Part shown: positions 36,401-48,573 of the stretch, in pieces
How the letters are laid out: each line of letters begins with the position of its first letter
How positions within the stretch are numbered: position 1 is the stretch's first letter
Assembly: GCA_022113835.1 (NCBI GenBank)
Contig: JAILWY010000023.1
Location: forward strand, 5,456,001 to 5,520,000
Direction of reading: 5' to 3'
Length of the DNA stretch: 64,000 nt
Origin: Atopsyche davidsoni
Taxonomy: Eukaryota > Arthropoda > Insecta > Trichoptera > Hydrobiosidae
Notes under the pieces: model-generated
Seen by the model: only the letters and a program-made list of their open reading frames with translations
What the model was told of the DNA's origin: nothing
Databases searched by the model: none
Made by a program: the position numbers and the translations under genes

Positions 36401-38169
36401 AGGGAGTAATTTTATGTGTGTAAAAAAATATCCATAGTTTATGTAATTGTAACATCAGTATGTAAAAGGTTTGAAAAATGTTGAGGCACAAAAAGGTATT
36501 TTTTTTGTAAATTTACAAAAATACTAATATGACACAAAGTGATAATAATTGTTGTTGTTTTTGTTTTCTCTGTTCTTAAGCATTGAAATCACATATAAAC
36601 ACTGTGAAAAATGAATTACTCATTATATCAAATCTACGCAAAACTTAATTTAACGTAACTCAACATTGCAACTTCTATTAGTGATTTTTTCTTTACCGAT
36701 TGCGAAATCATATAAAATATATTGCAATAAATAACTCCAAATAAATGTGTAGTCTTATTTTTTACTCAACCCTTATCAATAGGAAGGTAAAGCTATCGTG
36801 TCTTGAAATTAAAAACCAGTGGCAGGAAAATTACCAAAGCAATCGAGCTCATTATTTGTCTGGGCTCAGTGTCTTCAACTAGGAACACCAAACACGCGAT
36901 AAGATACAGTAAAAAACTCAATGATAATTTTGGCAAGTATAATGAGAATATCTCAATACTATTGCATAACTAAAATCTACAACACATCCTACTATTTTAC
37001 TCGTATTGCAATAAAACGCGTGAGCCATATTTTTGTAGACACGACTGTACTCGCATCGATAAATCTCTGATCGCGTGTTTTATATTCTACCTGGCGAAAA
37101 CGCTTAGGTATATAAAGTTTACAAACAGCGGATAAGTTGTGCGACGTGGAGAAATAAAATAGGCTTTATATTTATGGAGATACCTTTATACTGGGCACCA
37201 TCAACTAGAAGCATGATGTGCACATGAGTCCCAAAAGTAGTGGTATCTACAATTATTTTTTTATATATAAAGATACACGTCTATTGTTTTATTTCGATTT
37301 GGAGTATGACTTGATACCGGAGAGATATCAGAAAAAAATCTCAGAGAAAACTTTGGTTTTTATTATTTTCCACGTACGTAACAAGCAAAGCTACAATAAT
37401 TATGTTTATTTATGCATAAATAAACCTACGCATCTTGTATATTCAAATTTAATTATTTTGATGTTTTAAGTCATGTTCAAGCTAAGTGAATATACGTATC
37501 CCTAATTTATTCGAGTTCCTCAAAATAATTTACAGGTTGGAGGCTATAATTTTTTTAAAGCATTTAGGTCAGCATTTTCAGAAAATGTAAGCGTATTTCA
37601 TGCATTTTTGTCTACAATTTGCTCTAACTTCCTTAAATGTATGTAAATTTAGGAATTCTAAGCTTGTGCGCGAGAAAATTCACTGCTGCATGTTTATTAT
37701 TCATGCATAAATGTTTATTTACAATTTAGCTCGACATAAATTCACTCTTTCATATTCATTTACATTTTTGCATGGGAGTTGCTCTAGCGGGTGATTTTTT
37801 AAAATATCGAGATATTGACTTTTATTGGCAGTACTTTGGTATACTTATAATAAATTTACATCTTCATACATGTCTTAATTTTTAATCAGTTTCTCGCTAA
37901 AAAATAACCGTCAACATTATTTTTCTTAGAAACGCTGTGTTATCGGGTGCAATGAGCCTGTTTTTCTTTGTTTGCAATGCAACAAAAAAATGAGAAAAAA
38001 ACAATTTTGTTCGAAGGACGATTGAAATTCTCAAACTCCTCAACAACACCAACAGAAACAACGGTCTTAATTTAATAACCCTCGATGTCCGACTCTACCC
38101 TAGTCGTAAGAAAGCGGTGATGGAGAAAGTTCTCCTGTTTCACCGCAAAATCCAAAGATTCTTCTTCTT
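36401..38169. other. AT-rich spacer
   Basis: No exon, RNA gene or repeat was recognised. Open frames such as 37218-37469 lack motifs and have AT-driven composition. Confidence 0.4.
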
Positions 38170-38475
38170 CGGGTGTCTCTCCTCGGGGAAGTTGGCGACC
38201 ATCTCACAGACCATACATTTATGCTAAATTAGTGTTCATGGTTTTCTTAAGGAAAATAGTAAAGTGGGTCCCCGGGTTCTTCTACCTTATATAGTTCTTT
38301 CCTTGCAAACCTCTAGCGTTTAGATCTGATACTCTTTCTGCAGCAAGGTACAGAAAAGATAGCAGGAGCCTTCCCACCTCGGCAAGGCATTTCCAGAGCA
38401 CATCTCTCCACAACCATTTCCACGGAGAACGGCAATGGAGAAGTCCACTACTCCATTGCCGATCCTTTACACACG
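38170..38475 (+). repeat. Dispersed repeat family 2, copy 2 (empty site)
   Basis: It aligns in order with 35490-36270 and lacks the MITE: CTCTAGCG occurs once, followed directly by TTTAGATCTGATACTC. It lies about 240 bases before the first coding exon of the SAXO-like gene. Confidence 0.7.
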
Positions 38476-38711
38476 CTCAGGGCACAGAATGGTAACCATA
38501 AAATGAAAAACAATAAGTCCGCTCGGAGAGGTGCGCAAAAATCCACACAGCTACTACCCAACATCCTGAAAATGCCTTCAGTACTGTGAAAATGAATACT
38601 GCATTTCTTAAAACAACATCAATCGATTTAATCAGTTGATAAGTATTAATGTATGTTATTTCATTTTTCATAATATAACAGCGAACTTTTCCATATTAAT
38701 ATTATTTCGGA

Positions 38712-41700
38712 ATGAGCTGGGAGTGGCCCGGGCCACTGCTGGTGTGTGATGAACTCGATAAACGCCCCGAGCCATTAGCCGCGGCCGCGGGGCATGAATG
38801 CTACAACATGGAAGCTAATGGTGGCCTACAATGGTAGGTTCTCTCGGCACTTCCCATCCGACTCGGCGATTTAATGGCGTGGCGCCACTCCTCCACCTGC
38901 TCTCCGTGTGTAGATAAGTGACGTTCAGTTAATCAAACTTTGCGTTGTGTTCACAAAACAAACTTTGTAAGCCCCCATCATTCGACTACAGTACCTGCGA
39001 ACTTTTGCAGGCCAACATAATTAAATATTTCCATTATAAAATAAACCATAGTATTTCTTGGTGGCTTTAATTCTATTTTATGAATGACAACATATCATTT
39101 AAATCATTGAATTATACACATTTGCATTTATTATTTTAAAATACCATGGATTGACCACGTCACGAATGCGAGAGTATGACACTGAATGCGCAAAGAAAAA
39201 GAACTCTTGACTCCCTATTTTGGCCATATTTTAGGAAAAATGGCCAATATGTATAACTTCCTACAGCTGGATTATCCAAGGAAAAAGGAGCAGTGACTGG
39301 AAGTCAGAAATACAACTGAATAAGTGAGACTGGTCCAGGATAGATATATATTCAACGAAATGGCCACCAAACTCCTGTGAAGAGAGGCACTAGAAGAAGT
39401 TTAAAATTACCTTATTTTAATATATATATATATTTTTTTTAAATTTGCTCAAGTGCGCTTGTTCATCCATCCAAATACACATAATTCATCGAGTTTGTCT
39501 TTCGGTGAGTTTGTAACTTGGTGGCTAGAATCTTTTAGCATTGTTGGCAAATAAAAGTCGAGATAAATACGGTCGCACCGAAATATATAGACCCATACTA
39601 AAAATAAGCACCTGCATATTACACATTTCCAACTGAGATATGCGCAAAACACTCAGCCACAGCCGCACTCATGTCTGATTTCACCAACTTGTAAATCCAG
39701 CCTGCACGAATATATCTATCGCTTCAATATTAATATGAAAATATGTATTGTAAATTCTTGGTAACTTTAATTCCTTTTAAAATTCGATATTTATGGTGTC
39801 TGTTATATTAATGTTGGAGCGAGGACATAACAGGATATAGTTTACAATTTTTCAAGGGTTCGGTGGATTTTTTAATTATTGAGCACGTAGAGGTTATTTG
39901 TAATTTTACTCATATTTTGTGAATATATTTTCTAAAAATGCTCTCATTCTAACTGATGCATATGTGTATACTTCTCATAGCAGAATGTGTTAAACAAAGT
40001 TTAGCTGCATAAGTCTTGCTTCTTTCCAGACCTGTGAATAATTAGAAAATTAAATCCAGGAAACACTGATGTATGGATTATTATCATTCTTTTTGTAATA
40101 GGCTTTTATTGCAACAATAAAATAAGGATTGACGTGTTCTGCAGTCGGGACAAAAAAAAACAACAACCAACCGATGAGTAGGCAATAGCGTCTTCTGTTT
40201 TGTGCTTTATTGTAGTTGTGTCAGAAAATGCCCGATGCGGGGTATTTGCTAACTCATCGGTCGGTTGTGTAGACCATGAGAGTCACAATGCCGTGTGTTG
40301 TTTTTCAGGAGGCGTGACATAGCGCGAAGGCGGCTGACGGGGGCGGGGGCGGGGACAGGTGGGCGCGCGGGAGCCAGGGCTACCTCCGAGCCCGAGCTGG
40401 CGGGGGGCAGAGCCGCCGCCGGGTTCCCTCCGGGCACCACCGTGGACGAGCTACACTGGTACAGCAGGCGTCGCCCCACCGGTTAGTCTGCAAGCTACTT
40501 CTACAGCTATATTTTTTCCATAAGTAAAAGTGTATGGTAGCGCCCATCAGTGGATGTTGAAAATTTTCAAGAAGCGATTACGGGCTAAGAGACAATTAGG
40601 GGTGAATGTTTGGAAACCTATGGTCAGAGCTACCTACAAAGTAAAGTCACAAGCTTATTTATTTTTATTTCAGATAATACTCGTGTTAGAGACAATCTAT
40701 ACTTGGAATCTGGATCCTTAAAAGACATCACCTCAGAATATACTCGCAGCTTCCAAGCTCCTCCACCAGAAGCAGCGCGCTCTCTTGGAGACCTTACTGC
40801 AGACCCCGACGAAGCCAAGAAGAAGGTATGCTCCATGGTCATAGTATTTCTACAGTTAATTTTCTTATATTAAACAATCTAATAAATAATTCCAAAAATA
40901 TAAAAGGTGATTGGACAATATTCGAGTCAATCGGAAGATATAGTAGGAAAAATAAAATCTGCAGTGCCAAGTCAAGCGTACAGTCAGTTTCGCCGGCCAC
41001 CTAAACAGGAGGGACTTCGCCTCGAAGGTATTTGATGACACGCAACTTTTTCCTAGAGCTTGAAATGCATGTTATTATAATTTTAAAATACAGTTTCTTC
41101 TAGGTGACATGTTGTTCCAAACAGAAAAGAGAGATCAATTTATTGAATATGTTCTCAGCAAACGACCCGATCTTCTACGGAGAGATACTCAATTGAAACT
41201 AGAAGGAGATTTGTACACTCTTACTGAAAATCAAGAGAAGTTTATATCTTATGAGAATTGCAAACGTCCTTCTCTAGCAAAGCGTGATACGAATTTACAT
41301 CTGGAGGGTGATTTACTCTATTTCCCAGAATATAAAGATGTTTATGTTGATTTTCCGCGACACAGGCCGGTGACGATAAAACCGAGTCCTTGGCTTCAAG
41401 TAGAGAGTGATGGGAAAATGGATTTTTTTTCTGAAACTTTGAGTAAATTTACAGATCATGCCATATGTAGTAAAAGACCTGAAGGGTTAAGAAGACCTTC
41501 GACTCTCAAATGTGAGGGGGAATTTTCTTTGGTTCCAGAATATAAAGAATCGTTTAAAGAGTATCCGATAGAAAGACGTCGTTCAATTAAACAACCTTCC
41601 AATCTGAAGCTTGAAGGAGAGCTGTATATAACTCCAGAATATAAAGAAAAATACATTAGCTTTCCAAATCTAGTGCAGAATAATAATTTTCCGTTGGGTA

Positions 41701-43228
41701 ATCCCCAAGTTGATGATCCAACTGTTCAAATATCAAATCCTGATGAAATATCGTTAGAGAAATCATCACCTTCAAATACACCTAATTTACTTTTAAAGCC
41801 TGAGGGCAACCTTAATGTTTCCACAGATCAAACACCTAAAAAGTCTAAACCACCAACACCGCGCAGAGTGGAGTCTCCAAAGTTCACTAGCAATGATACA
41901 AAATTACTAAATAAAACAAACATGAAAGGGTCAATTCGTGACTACTGTAAATCAAATAACTCACCTCGGTCAAACACTCCAATTGAAGATCGCCTAACAA
42001 CACGGCCTCCAAAATCACGGCGATCACGGACATATTCTCAAACAGCTAATTCATGCATTAGAAATAGTCAGGTACACCCCTTTACATGAATGTAATTACA
42101 ACCTAAATATTTCAATAAATATAAATCCATATTTATTTAATGCACCTAATATTACTTGTATTGCGCTCTCGGTATTTGTAGTAGCCTCTCTAGATAACGC
42201 ATTGCTAAAAGTATTGTCAAAATCGGTACTTTTTTTCAGGAGAAACTAATTAATGACAATGGTGATAGAGCAGACAATAATAACTATGATTTAGAAGGAA
42301 AAACTAGAGTCATGAGAAGGCCAGAAAGTTTGATGATGGATAATAAATTTGAATCTCAACCTGAGTACAGAAAAGCATATGTTGATTATCTTGTTAGAGA
42401 AAAATTACCCCGAAGTCGTCAGCCTGATGACACAACAGAAGTTGTATCACCCTTGGTAAATTTAAATTGGATAAAGGTTCACATCTTCCTTTCTTGGTAT
42501 TTTTTTTTAGATGTACTAAATACTGCAAATATTTATGCATTTTTTTTCCTTTAGCGGAAAGATGATCCAAACAACTCTTCTTTTCACTTGGTGTGTTCTA
42601 AAGGGACTAAAGCAGAAGAAAAGCGACTTGGGCCTATTAATGCTGCAGCTACCTCTTATTATAAACCAACTTCAAGAAGGTATGTTGAGAGAACTTTTAA
42701 TATTATAAAATTATATTTAAATAATTGATACCTTTATATTATTTGTAGGGCTTCTACTTCTAGTGTCCATTCTTCGCCAAGACTACGTTCAACATCTCCC
42801 TCTTATCGTTTGCATGTGACTAATGTAGACGAACCTAAAAAAGGCTTTGGATCAAAACCACCGCTGCCGAAATCCGAAAAAGGTAACCTCAGTAATTATT
42901 TTTTTAATTTATTCCAAGCTGTTTTTCGAATACAATTTTCAATAACATTTATCACTCTACAGTTTCATCTCAAGTGAAATCAAGATCTTCCTCGCCAAAA
43001 ACCCATTCAAAACCAAGTGATATTCTCCATCAATATGATAATAATTATTCCAACTCCACCGGCAGACGACAATGGAATAAAACAGTCATGGATAATAATA
43101 GAATAATTTATGATAACAATGTAAATAATATTGACAGTGGAAAATCATTTGTAGTCTTAGATAAAAGTGATTTCGTAGGACAGCGAGTCTACAAAGAGTC
43201 TCCATGGTATCGAAATGCTTATCTTTAA
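38712..43228 (+). CDS. Repeat protein resembling microtubule-binding SAXO/Mn-type proteins
   Basis: Function not established. Nine exons join in frame: 38712-38833, 40309-40481, 40674-40825, 40907-41027, 41104-42071, 42240-42455, 42555-42679, 42749-42882, 42963-43228 (758 residues). The start ATG (MSWEWPG) follows an in-frame stop, and exon 1 ends in phase 2, exactly what exon 2, which has no ATG, needs. Exon 2 is GC-rich and encodes an Arg/Gly/Ala-rich stretch ending DELHWYSRRRPT. Residues from about 180 to 430 contain seven copies of a 33-37 residue module with core L-K-L-E-G-D/E followed by PEYKE-Y or a variant, then R-P or R-R. This layout, and the SEYTRSF motif near residue 125, recall Mn-type modules of axonemal microtubule stabilisers (SAXO, MDM1). 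The C-terminal third is Ser/Pro/Asn-rich and disordered, ending SPWYRNAYL. Intron 1 is 1.5 kb. Confidence 0.85.
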
Positions 43229-43306
43229 AATAATTAATTATTGTAATAGCGAGAAGTTTAGCAACTTTGTTAAATTTTATAGAAACTATTTTTTGTATCA
43301 TATTTT

Positions 43307-43312
43307 AATAAA
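43307..43312 (+). terminator. Polyadenylation signal AATAAA for the SAXO-like gene
   Basis: Canonical hexamer 79 bases after the stop codon at 43228. The following 43313-44034 is AT-rich with no recognised feature. Confidence 0.65.
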
Positions 43313-44042
43313 AATATTTTAAACAAACTTCAATTTACTTCTATTAATCTTTGTGAAAGGTATTTTATTGTAAAAATACATCTATGTATAAACGATATTT
43401 ATATATAGATGTGTCTGAAAATATTGAGGCCTTTGTGAAACTCAAATTTAAAAGTGGGTTATCATAGGCATTAAAAAAATTTATATCAAAATGACTATTA
43501 CAAACAAGCAAATGTATAACTTATATTCACATTACAAAAAGTTTTATAATTTTTTAATGCAATGGGTTTTAATGTATTACTTAATTTAAACATTTAGTAC
43601 TTTAAAACTGAAAATGGTTTAATAGTCAGTAGATATGTCAGTAGAATGGTTTATTAGAGTCAGTACATTTAATAATTTTGGGTGGAAATACTTGGTGAAA
43701 TTTCATTATTATATTTTTTAGTAACATCTTTTTTATTGTTGTTCAAACTTATATTTTTTGACGATATTACTTGCCTGAAAATCCCAATCTAGCATGTTGA
43801 CAAAACTAGTAGCATCATGTTAGAACAACACTAAAAACATTTTTTACTAAAAATTATATTGAAGTCATTCACAAAATTGGTATGGTTTAGTGATTTTACC
43901 AGTTTTTAAAAAATATATAATTTGTGATTTCATAGCTTTGAGCTCAATGAGTTGGAAGCTCAAAAAATAAAGAAATACAGTCACGATCATTAAAAACAAA
44001 GTCGTCAATAGAGTGAAAAGATAATTTCGACATACTCTAATC

Positions 44043-45256
44043 CAGGGATGAGCAATTTTATGCGGCCCGCCAAGCATTTTTAAAATTTAATTTATTTTAT
44101 CGACTTTCTCCCATCAATAAATTGTTATAAAATTAATTATGAGAATTGATAAAAGAATGTCCGACTGCTGTTGCAGAAATAGCATTTCCTGATAAAATAA
44201 ATATTATTTCAAACATTAGTTTATCAAGATTCACCATTGCAAGGAGAATTGAAGACATTTCCGAGAACATAGCAACAACGCTTCGTGAACGCATTGCACA
44301 ATTCGAATATGGCACTTGATGAGAGTTGCGATATTAGCGATACAGCACAACTGGCTATATTTTTAAGTGTTCTTGGATATGAAGGGATAAGCCTTTCCTC
44401 ATTTTGGTAATAAAGAATGGATGTGCGATTTTGGGTTTCTTATCGACATGACTCAGCATCTCAACGATCTTAATGTGGAATTTAAAGACAAAGGACAGTT
44501 TATTCTCAATTTGTATGATAAAATTCAGGGCTTTGAGTGCAAATTAAAATTGTGGAAACAGCATCTTTTGCAGAATAATGTGTCTCACTTTCCACATTTA
44601 GAAAAAGAAAACGTTACTACTTCTCAAAAATACGCATAACATATAGACATTTTAATCAACGAATTTCAAAAAGTTCAAAGCTGAGAAGACAGCGGTTTCC
44701 ATGAAAATGTTTTCCTCGCCATTTAATATAGATGTGAATACAGTTCCCGAAGACTTTCAAATGGAAGTGATTAACATGCAGAATAATACCGGTTTAAAAA
44801 AAAAAAAATTTCAGTAAACATCGAAAATTTTTATAAATTTTATGTGAGCCTTGAGAAATTTCCGCTTTTGACGAAAAATGCAAAGCAAATGATGTCTCTG
44901 TTTGGAAGTACGTATGTTTGCGAACAATTGTTTTCAACCATGAAATTTATCAAAAATGACCATCGATCAAGACTGAGTGATGCACGACTAGAAAACTGCA
45001 TACGTGTAGCTACCGGTTGATGTTGATCACCTTGTATCGAAAAAACAGTGCCAAATTTCTCATTAAAAATTTCAAGTAAATTCGTTTTTCTGTTCTTTTC
45101 TTGTTTGTTTTTATTTTGCATTAAAATTTGTATATAAAATCTTTACATTTTTTTAAATTTTATATTTTTTAATTCTAATGTTTTTTTGTTTTTTTTTTAA
45201 TTGCAAAAATTTTTAATTTAAATTGGCCCTTTGATCAAAAAGGTTGCTCACCCTTG
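44043..45256 (+). mobile_element. Decayed hAT transposon with intact 8-bp target duplication
   Basis: CTCTAATC flanks both ends (44035-44042 and 45257-45264). The termini are inverted: left CAGGGATGAGCAATTTTATG, right reversed CAAGGGTGAGCAACCTTTTT. Inside, in several frames, are transposase fragments of the type seen in GTF2IRD2/ZBED5-like hAT proteins: ARRIEDISENIATTLRERI near 44240, ALDESCDISDTAQLAIF near 44315, MTQHLNDLNVEFKDKGQF near 44448, and the C-terminal dimerisation segment FPLLTKNAKQMMSLFGSTYV with LFSTMKFIKNDHRSRLSDAR at 44860-44990. Stops, frameshifts and a large internal deletion make it non-functional. Confidence 0.88.
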
Positions 45257-45264
45257 CTCTAATC

Positions 45265-45942
45265 AAGTCAGCAAGTTAAAAAAAAAATTTTTTTACAACG
45301 ACGCTTTCGATTTAGAAATGTCAATTTCGTTCATTTCATTGGCTGATTCCGTTTTTTCAAAATAATTACTAATCAAAAACAAAATCTTTCGTATATTTTC
45401 AGACAATATACTTATTAAACAGTGTTTTCAACATTTCAAATAGTTATTATACCTTTTTATCACACTTGAATTTGTAAAAGTGTTCATTTTAACTAAAAAC
45501 TAAATTTTTCAAACGACGCTGAAATGCAACAGATTCCTCGCTCTAAAAATTCAAACCTATCAGATAATAATTAAACAATATTTTATTGAAAAAGTTTGCT
45601 TGCTCTGCTTGCAATATATGAAATATTACTAGTCAGAAAGATTATTTCAAATTTTTGTTGGTAATAAATTATTAAGAAAATAATTTATTAACTTATGTGA
45701 GTTTTATTCACGGAATAAATATAAATTTAGTAACAAAAAATCAATACTAACAATTTAATTTTTAATGGTTGCAATACGTGTTGGCATTAATTCAGTCGTT
45801 ATGTTGGTACGAGCGTTCGTGCAGCGTCCTCTATTGCGCGCTCTGCCGTCGCCACTCGTTGTATTATTGTGAATCACAATTATTGCTGGACGAAGTGGAC
45901 AATTCGCCGCCAAAAATCAGATCCGAGCAAACTACACTCAAA
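45265..45942. other. Upstream region of the two-chromodomain gene
   Basis: AT-rich until about 45760. The last 180 bases are richer in G and C and are the likely promoter and 5' untranslated region. The frame is open upstream of the chosen ATG, back to 45769, but contains no ATG there and reads as a Cys-rich chance sequence. Confidence 0.4.
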
Positions 45943-48256
45943 ATGAGAAAATCAAAAATAAAAAATAATTCCAGTGACAATGAGGATGCGCCTGTTAGCG
46001 ATTCAGGTCACGAAGACGAGCTGGGAAACGGAGATGTGCCGAAAAAGGAAAGCCCAGTCGATGAAAGTTTAACAGAAGAAAAAGATACGCTTCCTCTTCC
46101 TAAAGATCCTCCAAAGAAGCGGAAATTGAGGACTAAGGCTAGCAAAAAGGTAGCGGATGAAGGGAGCGACGAGGAGGAAGAAGAATACGAGGTATGCAAT
46201 TGCTGCTGTGTACTTGTGTGCATTGAAAGTTGTATTCACAACAACTGTCAAAACAATAATGAAGTTCTACCGGATTTGTGTATATGTAATAATTATTATG
46301 CTTCATACAGCGTAGGTCTATTCAATACATTTATTTGAATATACTTTAAAAGTGAAAAAGAAAATAACTACTGTTCCAGTTAATATGTTATCAGCTAGTT
46401 ATATATTTTCTAGTGATATATTGTTGAACACATGCATATTTATTAACATGTATAAGTTAGGTACTTCTAATAATAAAGTAGAGTCATTGATAATAATATA
46501 AATCAGTCATTTAGCTCGAGTTTTTCTTTAAAATTGAGAACATCTTTAACCTGACTATATTTGTAAATAATGTGTTCAAGTGGTATCTGCTCAGTAGAGA
46601 CACCACTTGCGTTGAGAAACTCTGAAGAAGTTGTCTTTCAATTTTTACATTCCTATTCTTTTTTTTTTTTACTAAATTGACTTATTTATATGATAGCACG
46701 GGGTCTAAAAATATCAATTTTAAGATACTGTCTGTATTATCATAATGGTTACTAGTTAACATATTTACATGTCAATATACTTAATAATAATATTTTTTCA
46801 ACAAAGAATTCCAAATTCTGCAAGTATGTGGTAAAGAGATCAACATTTGACAAATTAAGAAAAAACCTTAATTTCGATGTCGAAAAAACTACCACTCCTT
46901 CCAGATGCTGATCGTTGTGGTGCTGGTTTTGCTGGTGTATAACTCAGGTTAAGTTAACCAAAGTTAGATTTACCAAATTTTCTACAATACAGTGAGTGTA
47001 ATTATTTTTATATCAGGTTGAGGAGATTTTGGCTTCAAAAAAAATTAAAGGAAAAGTGTATTTCCTTATACGTTGGAAAGGATATCAACCTGAGAGTGAT
47101 ACTTGGGAACCAGAGAATACTGTAGCTTGCCCAGAGCTTGTTGCTCAATTTAAAGCACAGGAAGTAAGTAATTTGTGTTCAAATTATTGTTTTGGATATT
47201 AATAATATATTTTCTGTGAAGTTTAGCTCTTAAAAGTAGCAAATAAATATATATGCATACATTTATATCTTTATTTGTTTAGGCAAATGGCAACCCACCT
47301 GCCAAAAGAGGAAGACCGAAGAAAAAAACAGGTGGTCCAAAATCTAAAAAATCTAAACATGACGATGAAGAGGAGGAAGAATATGAGGTATGTTATTTTT
47401 GTTCTTTTCTCTATCTATTTTCAAAATCATTTAAAAATGTTTTACCTAATGTAAAATTTGTTTTTTGTTTTTAATTATAGGTTGAAAAAATTATTGAAGT
47501 TCATCACAAGAAGAATGGAAAAAAGGAGTTTCTCATCCATTGGAAGGGCTGGGCTGCCCGACACGACAGCTGGGAACCAGAAGAGAACCTCAACTGTTCC
47601 GAACTGATCAAAAAATTCATGATGAAAGTAAATGAAATATTCTAAAACTTAATTGAAGTCAAATTGGTTATGTTTTCTAAATGGGTTTGGTTTTTGTAGG
47701 TTAAAGCCAAAAAATCTGTTGACAGTAGAGACCTGAGAGTGGCACCTAAGTCCACCAACCGCTTCACCCTGTCTAGTAAAGATTCAGGACGGCGACTAAG
47801 TAAAAGGTCCAACAACAGACAAAGGTAAGGACTTTGAGTTTTATAAATTACACTTGAATTATTTTTATTTTAGAAGAAAAATTTTCTTTACACTTGTGGG
47901 TATATTTTGTGGTTGTTCACTACCTTTAAATTTAAAAGATAAATTATATGCAAATATTTGACTTCCAACTACAAGACAATACCAAAATAGTGATTATTTC
48001 CATTGATGCCTGTGCTTGTACCCTGTGATTTGTAATTGCAATGTGCAAGTGTTGGTATGTTGATTGTGCAATATTCAAAATTGTTTGTCAGCTCACGAAG
48101 ATGATCATTTATTTTGAAGGATTTATTTTAAATCTATACTATTTTGAATTTGTTTTCTGGGAGCTTTAAGTTGGTCTTAAAAGCCATTTGACTTTATTTT
48201 TTGATGATTTTAATATTTATTTTTATTTTAGAGTAAGATATGATGATACCCAATAA
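45943..48256 (+). CDS. Nuclear protein with two chromodomains and an AT-hook
   Basis: Predicted chromatin protein that binds methylated histone tails through two chromodomains. Six exons join in frame: 45943-46191, 47017-47163, 47283-47387, 47481-47627, 47700-47824, 48232-48256 (265 residues). Residues 1-80 are charged and acidic. Chromodomain 1 (about 82-132) begins EEEEEYEVEEI and has the aromatic cage Tyr and Trp-Lys-Gly-Tyr followed by DTWEPENT. Residues 140-147 (KRGRPKKK) are an AT-hook. Chromodomain 2 (about 165-216) again begins EEEEEYEVEKI, with HWKGW and DSWEPEENL. The tail is basic (residues 217-265). Each chromodomain is encoded by one exon of exactly 147 bases preceded by an acidic EEYE| exon end, so the second arose by exon duplication. 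No chromoshadow domain is present, so it is not a classical HP1. Family membership beyond 'HP1/CBX-like' is uncertain. Confidence 0.92.
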
Positions 48257-48567
48257 CTTTATGGCAGTTTTGAGGATGGGAGAAGATACATAATGTGACG
48301 TGCAAAAAGATTTCTGAAAGAAATGCCACTTTTTCAGCTGTCAATTTCACTGAAATAATTTACATTCTCTTGTCAATTTTTATTTTCCTTTATATTTAAT
48401 GAATTTTTAATATTGAAAATTTAAAATAATGTTAATTTTATATCTATTACTTACGCAAGAAGACACACTTTTATCTCCACTTTCGATGTTTATTATTATT
48501 CAAACAAGTTTCTGTGAAAACAGTGATACAAAACTTTTTGTGTCCAAAGGGCCTATTGTTGATTTTT

Positions 48568-48573
48568 AATAAA
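48568..48573 (+). terminator. Polyadenylation signal AATAAA for the two-chromodomain gene
   Basis: Hexamer 312 bases after the stop at 48256, followed by a T/G-rich stretch. A later site is also possible. Confidence 0.45.

Noticed and set aside
45769..45942. Upstream extension of the two-chromodomain protein
   Set aside because: The frame is open but has no ATG, and reads as a Cys-rich chance sequence; the ATG at 45943 starts the acidic N-terminus.
46592..46625. Small inverted repeat around CAAGTGGT...ACCACTTG
   Set aside because: Short and lying in an intron; expected by chance at this length and composition.
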